Assembly (NCBI RefSeq): GCF_006539545.1
Contig: NZ_BJNF01000040.1
Span: 1-41,200 of the forward strand
Source: Nitrobacter winogradskyi
GTDB lineage: Bacteria; Pseudomonadota; Alphaproteobacteria; Rhizobiales; Xanthobacteraceae
DNA: 41,200 bases
Direction of reading: 5' to 3'
Numbering within the stretch: the stretch's first letter is position 1; every line of letters begins with the position of its first letter. Positions 34,065-41,200 of this stretch are shown in pieces. The notes under the pieces were generated by a model that worked only from the letters and a program-made list of their open reading frames with translations, did no database searches and was not told the DNA's origin. The position numbers were made by a program, and so were the translations under genes.

Positions 34065-34739
34065 CTAAGGGTTGCGCGCCACGGCGTTCAGCCGGCCGAT
34101 GTTCTTGAGCAGGATGCGGCCACGTTGAAGATCGAGAATACCGTCCTTGCGCCATTGCTGGAGCTGGCGATTGACGCTTTCACGCGCCGCGCCGACGTAA
34201 ACGCCGAGCTGCTCCTGCGAAATATGAACCTCCGAGCCATAATCCTCGGCCAGCGCGCACAGCCGGCGCGCCATCCGAACCGGCAGCGGCTGCAGCACCG
34301 ACTCCTCCATGCGCTCGCTGATCCAGCGGATGCGCTGGCATAACAGTTCGATCAGGCGGATGGCGATCCGCGGCTCCCGCTCAAGGAACGCCAGAAGATC
34401 GCCCCGACGCAGCACGAACAGCTCGGCCGGCTCACCCGCCACCGCGTCAGCAGTGCGGGACCGACCGTCCAGCACCGCGATTTCGCCGAACAGGTCTCCC
34501 GGACCCTGAAAGTTCAGGGTCAACCGGCCGCCGTCGGAATCGCCGGTCTCGATGCGGACCTGACCACGGCGGACGCCATAGAGCGCATCGCCGTCGTCAC
34601 CCTTCTGAAACAGGACCTCGCCGGCATTGACCTGCACGGTGTGACAGAGCGCCGCCATGCGTTGCAGGTCATCGGGGTCAAGATCCGAAAACAACGGATT
34701 CATCTTGAGAATAACCGCGAATTCCGACTGCCTGCTCAT
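34065..34739 (-). CDS. Crp/Fnr-family transcriptional regulator
   Basis: A 224-residue regulator with an N-terminal cyclic-nucleotide-type beta barrel (about 12-125, GDLFGEIAVLDGRSRTADA being the phosphate-cassette-like region), a long dimerisation helix and a Crp-type winged helix (about 150-222) with ISQEQLGVYVGAARESVNRQL as recognition block (abbreviated QEQLGVYVGAARESVNR). The phosphate-cassette lacks a clean RxS cAMP pattern only in part (GRSRTA), and there is no FNR-type N-terminal Cys cluster, so oxygen sensing by an iron-sulphur centre is unlikely. ATG 34739 is preferred (AGGA 8 bases upstream); ATG 34748 is possible. Targets unknown. Confidence 0.9.
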   Translation of the reverse strand: MSRQSEFAVILKMNPLFSDLDPDDLQRMAALCHTVQVNAGEVLFQKGDDGDALYGVRRGQVRIETGDSDGGRLTLNFQGPGDLFGEIAVLDGRSRTADAVAGEPAELFVLRRGDLLAFLEREPRIAIRLIELLCQRIRWISERMEESVLQPLPVRMARRLCALAEDYGSEVHISQEQLGVYVGAARESVNRQLQQWRKDGILDLQRGRILLKNIGRLNAVARNP

Positions 34740-34887
34740 CGCCTTCATCCTGAGACCAACAGCCGGACGAGGTCATCAGGCCTTGGTTGGCGCGCCTGAC
34801 CGGGTCTCGCCGGCAGGTGCCGAACGCCACATTTTTCAATGCGCCCGATCGAAAATCGAGCAAAGTGTGTCATAGGCTCGTATTCCG

Positions 34888-34988
34888 CAGAAGTGGATAC
34901 CGGTTTTGCGATAAGAATATGCGCAAGTTTTTGATTAAGAGCATTTTCTTCACGCGAACCGGATTCCACTTAGCCGGAGAATGCTCTG
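34888..34988. repeat. Intergenic repeat copy between the Crp-like and AsmA-like genes
   Basis: CAGAAGTGGATACCGGTTTTG, ATATGCGCAAGTTTTTGATTA, GAGCATTTTCTTCACGCG, AACCGGATTCCACTT and GAATGCTCTG. It lies in the divergent promoter region and must be transcribed from, or read into, the AsmA-like gene's leader. Confidence 0.6.
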
Positions 34989-35022
34989 ACGGTCGGCAAC
35001 CCTAAGGACGCGCTATTCCAAG

Positions 35023-36954
35023 ATGGCACGAGCATTGAAAATCGCAGGCGCCGTCGCAGCCAGCCTGGTCGCGATCGTCATCGTGCTTCTCGTCACCGGA
35101 GTTCCTTCCCGTTTCGTCACCTCGCTGGTGCAGGACCGGATCGAACGCGACACCGGATACCGGATCGCGATCAATGGCACGACCGGAATTGAGCTATGGC
35201 CCTCGCCCGGATTCACTCTGCATCATGTGACGTTTGATCGTCCGGCGAACGCCGCGACGGATGCTCAGCTCGCCGTGGGGGAAGTTCGCGCCACTCTCGC
35301 GCTTGCGAGCCTGCTGTCGGGGACCTTGAGGATCTCCGAATTGGCGATCGACCATCCGACGCTGCGGGCGCCGCTGCTTCGTGAACGCACTGGCGGCGGC
35401 GTGCCGTCCGGGCCGGACCGCTCCGAAGAGACAGCGGAAGACGATACGGCGTTCCCGATCGGAAGGGTAACGGTTTCCAACGGCGCGATCGTTTTCTTCG
35501 ATCCGCAAACCGGGTGGGAGGACCGCATCGATGACGTGAACACCAGCGTGACGCTTGGCGCTGACCGGCGAATCAACATCACGGGCGACGCGCGCCCCGG
35601 CGGCCGCTCGCTGACATTCGCCATCGCAGCGATACCGCCCGCGGGTCCGCTCGGGCGCCGGAATATCCCGACCGAGCTGACGCTTGAGGTTTCCGGTGCG
35701 CCAACCCGTCAACTGACCGCCAGGGCCGAAGTCCGGATCAACAGGCAGACGCTTCTTATCAATGGCCTGTCCGGATCGCTCGACGACGGCAAGTTCAACG
35801 GCTGGGCATCTGTCGATCTTGCGAGCAAGCCGCTGGTGAAGGTCGATCTCGATTTTCAGAAGCTCGACCTGAGCGCAGCACCGGGCGAGCCTTCGGCACC
35901 ACGCTCCGGCACGCAGTCATGGAGCAACACGCCGATCGATGTCGGCGGGCTCAACTATGTCGATGCGCAGGGGACGATTTCAGCCGCGGAACTGACGATC
36001 GGCCGGGCGCGCTTTGCGCCGGCCCAGATCGAGGCCGCCATCGCCAGAGGCGTGTTGAAGGCTTCCGTTCCGAACCTCGGCGTCTATGACGGGCGAGCCA
36101 ATGGCAGCCTGTCGATCGATGCGTCCTCGAATAACCCGTCCTACGCGCTCAAGGCCGAGGTGACCGGCGTTCGCGCGCTGCCGCTGTTGTCGAGTCTCGC
36201 CGATTTCGACAATATCGATGGCAGGATGCGGGCGACAGCCGATGTCCGGGGCGCCGGCGCCAGCTTGCGGGCGATCATGTCGAGCCTTGCGGGGACGGCT
36301 TCGATCGACGTCCGCGACGGGGCGATCCGCAATCTCAACATTGCGAAAATGATCCGCGCGTTGACGTCCGGCACCCTGTCGGGATGGCAGGAGCGTCCCG
36401 ACCAGACCACCGACCTGTCGCAACTCAGCGCCACCGCGACCATAGCGAAAGGGCAGGCGACCACGAACGACCTGTTTCTCACCGGCCCGCTTGTGAGGAT
36501 GACCGGCGCGGGCTCCCTCGATCTCGGCGCGAAGATGCTGGCGCTCCGGGTCGAGCCGAAACTCGTCCTGAGCACCGAGGGCCAGGGAGGGCGCGCCGAT
36601 CCGATCGGCCTCGGCATTCCGGTCGCCGTGCAGGGATCGTGGAGCCAGCCGCGCATCTATCCTGATGTCGCCGGCATTCTCGACGATCCCGGCGCGGCTT
36701 ACGCAAAGCTCAGGGAATGGGGACAGGGATTGTTCGGCCGCAGCGGAATCGGCAACTCCGACTCGTCCGTTCCTCACATCGGAGAGACCCTTGACACCTT
36801 GATCCGGCAAGGTCTCGGCGCGGGGGCCAATCCCGCTCCTGCGGAACCACCTGCCACGGGCAAGCCTTCCGAAGGACCACCGCGCCGGGAGGCTCCTTCC
36901 CCGGACAAACCGCCACCCATCGATGGGATCATAAAGCAGCTGTTAGGGCGTTAG
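35023..36954 (+). CDS. AsmA-family protein
   Basis: A 643-residue protein with one N-terminal membrane anchor (LKIAGAVAASLVAIVIVLLV, about 5-25) and a long periplasmic part of mostly beta structure. The N-terminal YRIAINGTTGIELWPSPGF region and the C-terminal DLGAKMLALRVEPKL / PVAVQGSWSQPRIYPDVAGI segments are typical of AsmA/AsmA_2. The last 60 residues are Pro-rich and end GIIKQLLGR. AsmA-like proteins are thought to carry phospholipids between the membranes or influence outer-membrane assembly; this member is of the size of E. coli AsmA. AAGGA lies 13 bases before ATG 35023. The stop codon is the first triplet of the repeat that follows. Confidence 0.9.
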   Translation: MARALKIAGAVAASLVAIVIVLLVTGVPSRFVTSLVQDRIERDTGYRIAINGTTGIELWPSPGFTLHHVTFDRPANAATDAQLAVGEVRATLALASLLSGTLRISELAIDHPTLRAPLLRERTGGGVPSGPDRSEETAEDDTAFPIGRVTVSNGAIVFFDPQTGWEDRIDDVNTSVTLGADRRINITGDARPGGRSLTFAIAAIPPAGPLGRRNIPTELTLEVSGAPTRQLTARAEVRINRQTLLINGLSGSLDDGKFNGWASVDLASKPLVKVDLDFQKLDLSAAPGEPSAPRSGTQSWSNTPIDVGGLNYVDAQGTISAAELTIGRARFAPAQIEAAIARGVLKASVPNLGVYDGRANGSLSIDASSNNPSYALKAEVTGVRALPLLSSLADFDNIDGRMRATADVRGAGASLRAIMSSLAGTASIDVRDGAIRNLNIAKMIRALTSGTLSGWQERPDQTTDLSQLSATATIAKGQATTNDLFLTGPLVRMTGAGSLDLGAKMLALRVEPKLVLSTEGQGGRADPIGLGIPVAVQGSWSQPRIYPDVAGILDDPGAAYAKLREWGQGLFGRSGIGNSDSSVPHIGETLDTLIRQGLGAGANPAPAEPPATGKPSEGPPRREAPSPDKPPPIDGIIKQLLGR

Positions 36955-37103
36955 AGCGTTTTCAAGCGAAGTGGACACCGGTTCGCGTGAAGAAAACGCG
37001 TCAAATCAAAATCATAGAGCCTAGCTTCTGATTCCATCAGAAGCGGAAAGGCTCTAGAGCATGATCCGATCAAGCTGAAGCGGACCATACTCCAAAATGC
37101 TCT
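36952..37103. repeat. Complete intergenic repeat: two modules in tandem
   Basis: The first module (36952-37056) is the best copy of the common repeat: TAGAGCGTTTTCAAGCGAAG, CACCGGTTCGCGTGAAG, AAAACGCGTC, then GCTTCTGATTCCATCAGAAGC hairpin and GGCTCTA. The second (37057-37103) is GAGCATGATCCGATCAAGC...ATGCTC. The stop codon of the AsmA gene is formed by the repeat. Confidence 0.75.
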
Positions 37104-37133
37104 TCGCAACAGCGGGCCGGGCCCGCAAGAGCC

Positions 37134-37748
37134 TTACCACATCGTCTGCCGGGCTCGTTCGAGCCAGGCTTTGTCATATTCCTCGCCGCCGACCCGATCC
37201 TTGCTCATCTCGGCGAGAATTTCACCGGGTGTCGGCAAGCTCTTGAGGTCGACATGCCTGGAGGGATCCCAGAGATGGGATCGGATGATCGCCCGCGCGC
37301 ACTGGAAGTAGATCTCCTGCACGGTCATCACGATGACCGAACGGGGCGTTTTGCCCTCGACCCCGAACGATGCCAGCAGTTCGGGGTCGGCCGACACCAG
37401 CGCGCGGCCGTTGACGCGCAGGGTGGTGCCGGATCCCGGAATCAGAAACAGCAGCGCGGCCCTTGGATCGCGGATGAGATTGCGCAGCGAATCGATGCGG
37501 TTATTGCCGCGCCGATCCGGTAGTATCAACGTGAGATCGTCCTGAACGCGAACGAAGCCGGGCAGATCGCCGCGCGGCGAGCAGTCGAGCCCTTCCTCGC
37601 CGCAGGTCGCCAGTATCGCGAACGGAGAGCTTTCGATCAGCGCGCGATAGGCCGGCGTGATCCGGTAGGCTACCTTGATCGTCGCCGCCTCGCCGGGCTG
37701 GCCATAAATAGCCTCGAGCTGCTCGATCGTCTCGATGGCGGTCACCAC
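37134..37748 (-). CDS. PPOX-class FMN-binding protein (pyridoxamine-phosphate-oxidase fold)
   Basis: A 204-residue split-barrel flavoprotein of the MSMEG_1061-like group. CSPRGDLPGFVRV, LPDRRGNNRIDSLRN and LLFLIPGSGTTLRVNGRA are the FMN/substrate-site segments, and the C-terminal CARAIIRSHLW...GGEEYD...ERARQTMW tail is typical. These small dimeric proteins reduce or oxidise poorly defined substrates in the cytoplasm. AAGGAG lies 8 bases before GTG 37748 (a second GTG at 37745); ATG 37772 also gives an open frame but lies upstream of that site. A single gene flanked by repeats on both sides. Confidence 0.85.
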   Translation of the reverse strand: MVTAIETIEQLEAIYGQPGEAATIKVAYRITPAYRALIESSPFAILATCGEEGLDCSPRGDLPGFVRVQDDLTLILPDRRGNNRIDSLRNLIRDPRAALLFLIPGSGTTLRVNGRALVSADPELLASFGVEGKTPRSVIVMTVQEIYFQCARAIIRSHLWDPSRHVDLKSLPTPGEILAEMSKDRVGGEEYDKAWLERARQTMW

Positions 37749-37815
37749 GATTTCATCTCCTTGCGTCGGCATCTTCCGCCGTTGATGGTCCCGGACGGGT
37801 TATCATCCTATACAG

Positions 37816-37886
37816 CTAGAGCGTTTTCGAGCGAAGTGGACACCGGTTCGCGTGAAGAAAACGCGTCAAATCAAAATCATAGAGCG
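37816..37886. repeat. Intergenic repeat, 5' half of the common module
   Basis: CTAGAGCGTTTTCGAGCGAAG, GGACACCGGTTCGCGTG, AAGAAAACGCGTC and AAATCATAGAGCG. Nearly identical to 36952-37022, but the tail hairpin is missing. Between here and 37963 a CCCCGGAGGCCCCGG element (37910-37923) could fold as a short hairpin. Confidence 0.65.
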
Positions 37887-37962
37887 CGCGTCTGTGGAAA
37901 CTATGGGCCCCGGAGGCCCCGGCTCCAGGAGATTGAAGCAAACGTCCGGGGTCGCCCCGCTA

Positions 37963-39693
37963 TTATACCGCCCGCTGCATCGCCTTGCGCGCCAGGGCCA
38001 GCCCCATCAGGACGAAGGCGGAGGTCACTTCCGGGCCGCCCACCACGATGCGGGTCGGCGTTTTCATCTTGTTCCATTCGTAAGCCCTGAAGGGACCGCG
38101 CCGCCCGCCTTCGCCGGCGTGAGCGACGATGCAGTTCAGCGCGGGCGTGAAAGCCGCCCTGTCCGCGCCGAGATGGCCGAGGGCGATGAGCGCCAGCGCC
38201 GCGTCGAACGCGTTCATCTCGGCGGCGATCAGCGTGTCCTGCACGTAGCCAAGGATGCGGCCGCGCATGTAGCCGAAACTGTCGTCGGGATCGATCGCCC
38301 GCCGCGTGGCGGAGGGCAGCATCGCAAATGCCGCGTAACAGCGTCCGAAATAGGCGCAATAAAGCTCGGGCAGATAGTAGATATGGGACCTTGGATCGGT
38401 GAACGCGCCGCTCTCGACCAGACGTCTCTGGAAGCGGATGATTCGCTGCACCGTTTGCAGGCGCTGCGGCGTCTGGAGGACGCGCCACCGCGAACAGTTG
38501 CGGAAGCTGACCTCGAGAACATCGAGGTTGAGGGTGGGATCGAGATCGTTGCCGTAAGGACGATCGCCCGCGAGATTGTCGATCCAGGTGACGATGCCGC
38601 CGTCGTAATCGATGTTGTCGTTCAGCGGCACGGTGACGAGCGGCTCGTTGGCGCCACCGCCGACCTGATAGCCAGCGTAGAAATCGAGCAGCGGTTGATC
38701 GAGGATCGGATCATTCGAGCCGGCTTGCGTCGCGGCCGAAAACGAACAGGCCGTGGTGTCGCAGTCCGGAACGTAAATGCCGAAGCCGAGATCCTGCTTG
38801 ATATGCGTGAAAAACCGGTTGAACCGCGGATGGGGATTGGGCGCCAGCGCCGTGATCACGCTGACCCGGCTCCTGTCTCGCGAGAGCACATCCTCGCGGC
38901 TGGTTTTCAGGCAGAAATCGACCATCTCACTGCTCGCGAGACGGATCGCATCGGTTTCCGCCGGCGTGGCAAGGCCGGTTTCGGCAAAACCCAGCAGCGC
39001 TTCGATGAAGAATGCGTCGTAATAGGCGGAGCGATGACGGATCTGCACCGGCTCCCACATCGGTTCGGCGATGCCGCGCCATGGCGGGTTGATCACCTCG
39101 CGCGCCGGCGACCGCGCGATGAAGACCCGCGCCAGATTGAAGAGCAGCGTCGAATTCTTGTAGCCGCGGGCGTCGAGGCCGGTGAGTGCGGCGAGAAAAT
39201 CCCGGCCGCGCAGATCGGGATCGCCGATCAGGTTGAACGCCGCGAAGGTGGGGATGAACCCGTTGTTTCGGAACGATTGAAGCAGATGCGCGCCGCAGGT
39301 CCGGATCACGCGCTCGATATCAGCAAGACTCGGCTCCGGCCCGGAGCAGGACGTTGCGACGGGCCGGGGATGGTGCAAAGTCACCGTATCCAGCAACGCC
39401 GCCACCGGCCGGCCGATCGCGGCCCAGTCCGGCGTCTCTTCATCCCGCGCCTGCCGCAGCGCATCCTGCAGCTCCTGAAAGCGGGTCTTATCCCGTAGTT
39501 CCGGCAGGCCGGCGCGCCGCAACAGCGGGCGCAGCGCCGGGTTCGCCAGCGCGGTCCTGTAGAATTTGGCCAGATGACCGTCGCCGCCCTGATGGCGCAA
39601 CAGTACGGGATCGCACACCTCATAGAGTGTCGGGCCGTCCTTACGGTTCGTCAGCGCGCGGTAGACAGCGCCGGCTAGATGGCGAGCAGTCAT
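37963..39693 (-). CDS. Uncharacterised protein resembling alpha/alpha-barrel terpenoid cyclases (DxDTTA motif)
   Basis: The 576-residue protein has no signal peptide or membrane span and reads as many helical hairpins. YVPDCDTTACSF (308-319) puts DCDTTA at 310-315, close to the DxDD(T)A proton-donor motif of class II terpene cyclases, at a plausible place in mid-protein. A late HAGEGGRRGPFRAYEW...GGPEVTSAFVLMGLA segment (525-566) resembles the closing helices of an alpha/alpha barrel. Elsewhere it matches no cyclase I know; QW motifs are absent. It could be a cyclase-like enzyme, a prenyltransferase-fold relative or a glycan-acting alpha/alpha protein. ATG 39693 is chosen (GGAAAG 6 bases upstream). 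It is a lone gene with no isoprenoid genes beside it; the fold is inference. Confidence 0.6.
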   Translation of the reverse strand: MTARHLAGAVYRALTNRKDGPTLYEVCDPVLLRHQGGDGHLAKFYRTALANPALRPLLRRAGLPELRDKTRFQELQDALRQARDEETPDWAAIGRPVAALLDTVTLHHPRPVATSCSGPEPSLADIERVIRTCGAHLLQSFRNNGFIPTFAAFNLIGDPDLRGRDFLAALTGLDARGYKNSTLLFNLARVFIARSPAREVINPPWRGIAEPMWEPVQIRHRSAYYDAFFIEALLGFAETGLATPAETDAIRLASSEMVDFCLKTSREDVLSRDRSRVSVITALAPNPHPRFNRFFTHIKQDLGFGIYVPDCDTTACSFSAATQAGSNDPILDQPLLDFYAGYQVGGGANEPLVTVPLNDNIDYDGGIVTWIDNLAGDRPYGNDLDPTLNLDVLEVSFRNCSRWRVLQTPQRLQTVQRIIRFQRRLVESGAFTDPRSHIYYLPELYCAYFGRCYAAFAMLPSATRRAIDPDDSFGYMRGRILGYVQDTLIAAEMNAFDAALALIALGHLGADRAAFTPALNCIVAHAGEGGRRGPFRAYEWNKMKTPTRIVVGGPEVTSAFVLMGLALARKAMQRAV

Positions 39694-39755
39694 GATTTCT
39701 TTCCGCGCCATCGCGCATGTTATTTCTTTTCGCCCGCGCCATCGCGCGTGTTCCG
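39694..39755. repeat. Imperfect direct duplication upstream of the cyclase-like gene
   Basis: ATTTCTTTCCGCGCCATCGCG followed by CATGTT (from 39695) is repeated as ATTTCTTTTCGCCCGCGCCA-TCGCGCGTGTT (39723-39753), giving two copies of about 29 bases. The duplication covers the ribosome-binding site, so two SD-like GAAAGAAAT blocks exist, the nearer one used for ATG 39693. Confidence 0.55.
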
Positions 39756-39804
39756 GCGTTTCACCCAACGCTTGGCCAGCCAAGCCGTTGAGACGTATAC
39801 GATT

Positions 39805-39902
39805 ATAGCGTTTTCAAGCGAAGTGGATACCGGTTCGCGTGAAGAAAACGTGTCGAAAACAGCAATCCGGAGCATCGCTTCTGATTGAATCAGAAGCGAT
39901 GA
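39805..39902. repeat. Intergenic repeat copy, full common module
   Basis: ATAGCGTTTTCAAGCGAAGTG, GATACCGGTTCGCGTGAAG, AAAACGTGTC, AATCCGGAGC and a CGCTTCTGATTGAATCAGAAGCG hairpin tail. The rest of the 39756-40231 gap is the leader of the second caspase-fold gene, with no other gene seen. Confidence 0.7.
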
Positions 39903-40185
39903 AGGTTCCCCGGTAAAGACCAATGTGAATGTGAAAGTCACCGCGTCGACCTGAGCCGGCCACCGACTCAATGACACGACTCCCTTCTCCGTAATTTCGC
40001 ACCTCTTTCAGAGACCGCGCCGGGTTCCCGTGCATACGCTTAACCAATTGTGTTTCCGATAAATAAAGGTTTCATGTTGCTCATTGGACCATCAGCGGTG
40101 CAAAATCGTCTTTATGCTGCGGTGCCGCAAAACCAGCGCATTTGACCGCGACAAGCGGGCGCTCTCTCAAACCAAACGGACGATG

Positions 40186-40203
40186 GCGCAACTCATGTTG
40201 CGC
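40186..40203 (+). promoter_or_regulatory. Perfect 7-bp hairpin just upstream of the second caspase-fold gene
   Basis: GCGCAAC-TCAT-GTTGCGC lies 28 bases before ATG 40232. It could be an operator or an mRNA leader hairpin. Nothing similar lies before the first caspase-fold gene, so the two paralogues are not controlled by one shared visible site. Confidence 0.35.
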
Positions 40204-40231
40204 TCTCGGACCGGACCAGGAATCGATCAGG

Positions 40232-41119
40232 ATGACGTTGGGTCAGTTTCGCGTTTCCCACCGGTCGGTCATGTTAGCCGCTGTCCTCGTCGGGATGGTC
40301 TCGCTGGCGATCGGGGCCCATGCGGCCCTCAACAAGCGCAGTCTGGAGGTCGCGAAGGCCCTGGACGCCGAGGACACGACCGGCAGCATCGCGGTCAAGC
40401 GTGCGCGGGTCGCGCTGGTCATCGGCAATGGGCACTATCCCGATGCAAACCGGCCGTTGAAGCAGTCCATCAACGATGCTCGGGCATTCGCAGCGGTTCT
40501 GCGGCGCGACGGCTTTGACGTCATCATGGTCGAGGACGCCGACAAGGAGGATATGCATCGCGCGGTCCGCCGGCTTCAATCAAAGATCGGTCCGGATACG
40601 ACGGCGCTACTGTTCTTCAGCGGTTTCGGCATTCAGTCGGACCGCGAGAGCTACATGATCCCGGTCGACGCGCGGATCTGGAGGGAAGCCGACGTTCGGC
40701 GCGACGGACTCTCCATCGAAACCGTTCTCCGGGCGATGAAGGAGCGCGCCGCCAAGGTCAAGCTCGCCGTGATCGACGCCTCGCGGCGCAACCCGTATGA
40801 GCGGCGCTTTCGCTCCTACTCACACGGTCTTGCGCCGATCAACGTGCCGGATAACGCGCTGATCCTGTCATCGGCGACGCCGGGACGGGTCGTCGATGAG
40901 TCAGGCGGACAATACAGCCCGTTGATGGTTGAACTGCTCAAGAGTTTGGGTCAGCCGGACAGGAATGCCGAAACTGTTTTCAGCAGGACGCGCACCGCGG
41001 TTTCGCGTGCGAGCGAAGGGAAGCAGGTCCCGACCGTGTCGTCCTCGCTGGTTCAGGATGTGCCCTTCAAGCCTGATGCGGCGGTAGCCTCGCGCAAGGA
41101 TGCGGCAGCTATCAATTAG
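40232..41119 (+). CDS. Secreted caspase-fold protein without TPRs, catalytic dyad replaced
   Basis: The 295-residue precursor has a signal peptide (about 1-31, ending AIGAHAALN) and a caspase p20-like domain (about 57-275): RVALVIGNGHYP (59-70), NDARAFAAVL (81-90), YMIPVDARIW (141-150). The His of GHG is Phe132 (FFSGFG) and the Cys of DACR is Ser184 (IDASRRNPY). It is a clear paralogue of the protein at 28029, sharing ASRRNP(F/Y)ERRFRS(F/Y)S and RRDG(F/L)S(L/I)ET, but lacks the Pro-rich linker and TPRs. Without the dyad it should be proteolytically dead; perhaps it binds peptides or partners the other protein. ATG 40232 is chosen for the signal peptide; AGGA lies 10 bases upstream and ATG 40271 is an alternative. 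Confidence 0.85.
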   Translation: MTLGQFRVSHRSVMLAAVLVGMVSLAIGAHAALNKRSLEVAKALDAEDTTGSIAVKRARVALVIGNGHYPDANRPLKQSINDARAFAAVLRRDGFDVIMVEDADKEDMHRAVRRLQSKIGPDTTALLFFSGFGIQSDRESYMIPVDARIWREADVRRDGLSIETVLRAMKERAAKVKLAVIDASRRNPYERRFRSYSHGLAPINVPDNALILSSATPGRVVDESGGQYSPLMVELLKSLGQPDRNAETVFSRTRTAVSRASEGKQVPTVSSSLVQDVPFKPDAAVASRKDAAAIN

Positions 41120-41195
41120 AGCATGATCCCGACCCCAAGGGCCGCGCCAGCGCAAAGTGGAAACCGGTTTCCACTTCACTTGAAAATGCTCTAGA
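41117..41195. repeat. Intergenic repeat copy at the right end
   Basis: TAGAGCATGATCCCGACCCC, AAAGTGGAAACCGGTTTCCAC and AAAATGCTCTAGAG. The inner GTGGAAACCGGTTTCCAC is a perfect 18-base palindrome. The stop codon of the caspase-fold gene is formed by the repeat, as at 36952. Confidence 0.65.
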
Positions 41196-41200
41196 GCGGC

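Noticed and set aside
37852-39498. A 548-codon plus-strand frame opposite the cyclase-like gene
   Set aside because: It begins inside an intergenic repeat and is Arg/Glu/Asp-rich without motifs. The minus-strand frame is longer, has an SD, and gives a coherent helical protein.

Overview
The window reads as chromosomal DNA of a GC-rich alphaproteobacterium of the Bradyrhizobium/Nitrobacter/Rhodopseudomonas group (order Hyphomicrobiales). This rests on codon use, the mix of families (FNT anion channel, SorAB-type sulfite dehydrogenase, YcjX/YcjF pair, EcfG-like promoters) and, most tellingly, on many copies of a modular intergenic repeat that I associate with these genomes. The genus Nitrobacter is a guess from the nitrite/formate channel and sulfite dehydrogenase together; no marker gene settles it.

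Layout. 1-3.7 kb: a large STAND-type ATPase with about 11.5 TPR-like 48-residue repeats, apparently lacking most of its N-terminal DUF4062 domain. 4.0-4.9 kb: FNT channel. 4.9-7.8 kb: low gene density, holding a dead IS5-type transposase fragment, a PadR regulator, two small hypothetical genes, a terminator with a 16-bp tandem duplication and several repeats. 7.8-11.5 kb: L,D-transpeptidase, ThDP-dependent acetolactate-synthase-like enzyme, metallophosphoesterase, small DUF982-like protein and tRNA-Val(CAC). 11.6-14.2 kb: ycjX-ycjF pair on the minus strand. 14.6-17.4 kb: a soluble twin-PAS chemoreceptor and isovaleryl-CoA dehydrogenase. 17.4-19.0 kb: GT39 membrane glycosyltransferase. 19.5-21.0 kb: sulfite dehydrogenase plus cytochrome c.

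21.1-26.8 kb is a minus-strand trehalose block: MFS transporter, otsB and a GH15 glycosidase joined by 4-bp start/stop overlaps, then otsA after a 180-bp gap. Both the head of the block and otsA have a sequence matching the alphaproteobacterial EcfG general-stress promoter (GGAAC-N16/17-CGTT), so trehalose production is predicted to belong to the general stress response.

27.1-33.8 kb: OmpA-like protein, a secreted caspase-fold protein with TPRs whose catalytic His and Cys are replaced by Tyr and Ser, and an RND efflux adaptor/permease pair. 34.0-41.1 kb: Crp/Fnr regulator, AsmA-like protein, PPOX-type flavoprotein, an unusual 576-residue protein with a class II terpene-cyclase-like DCDTTA motif, and a second secreted caspase-fold protein with the dyad changed to Phe/Ser. 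The two dead caspase-fold paralogues, the effector-less STAND protein and the cyclase-like protein are the most interesting items. Function calls come from motif recognition only; no database search was run.
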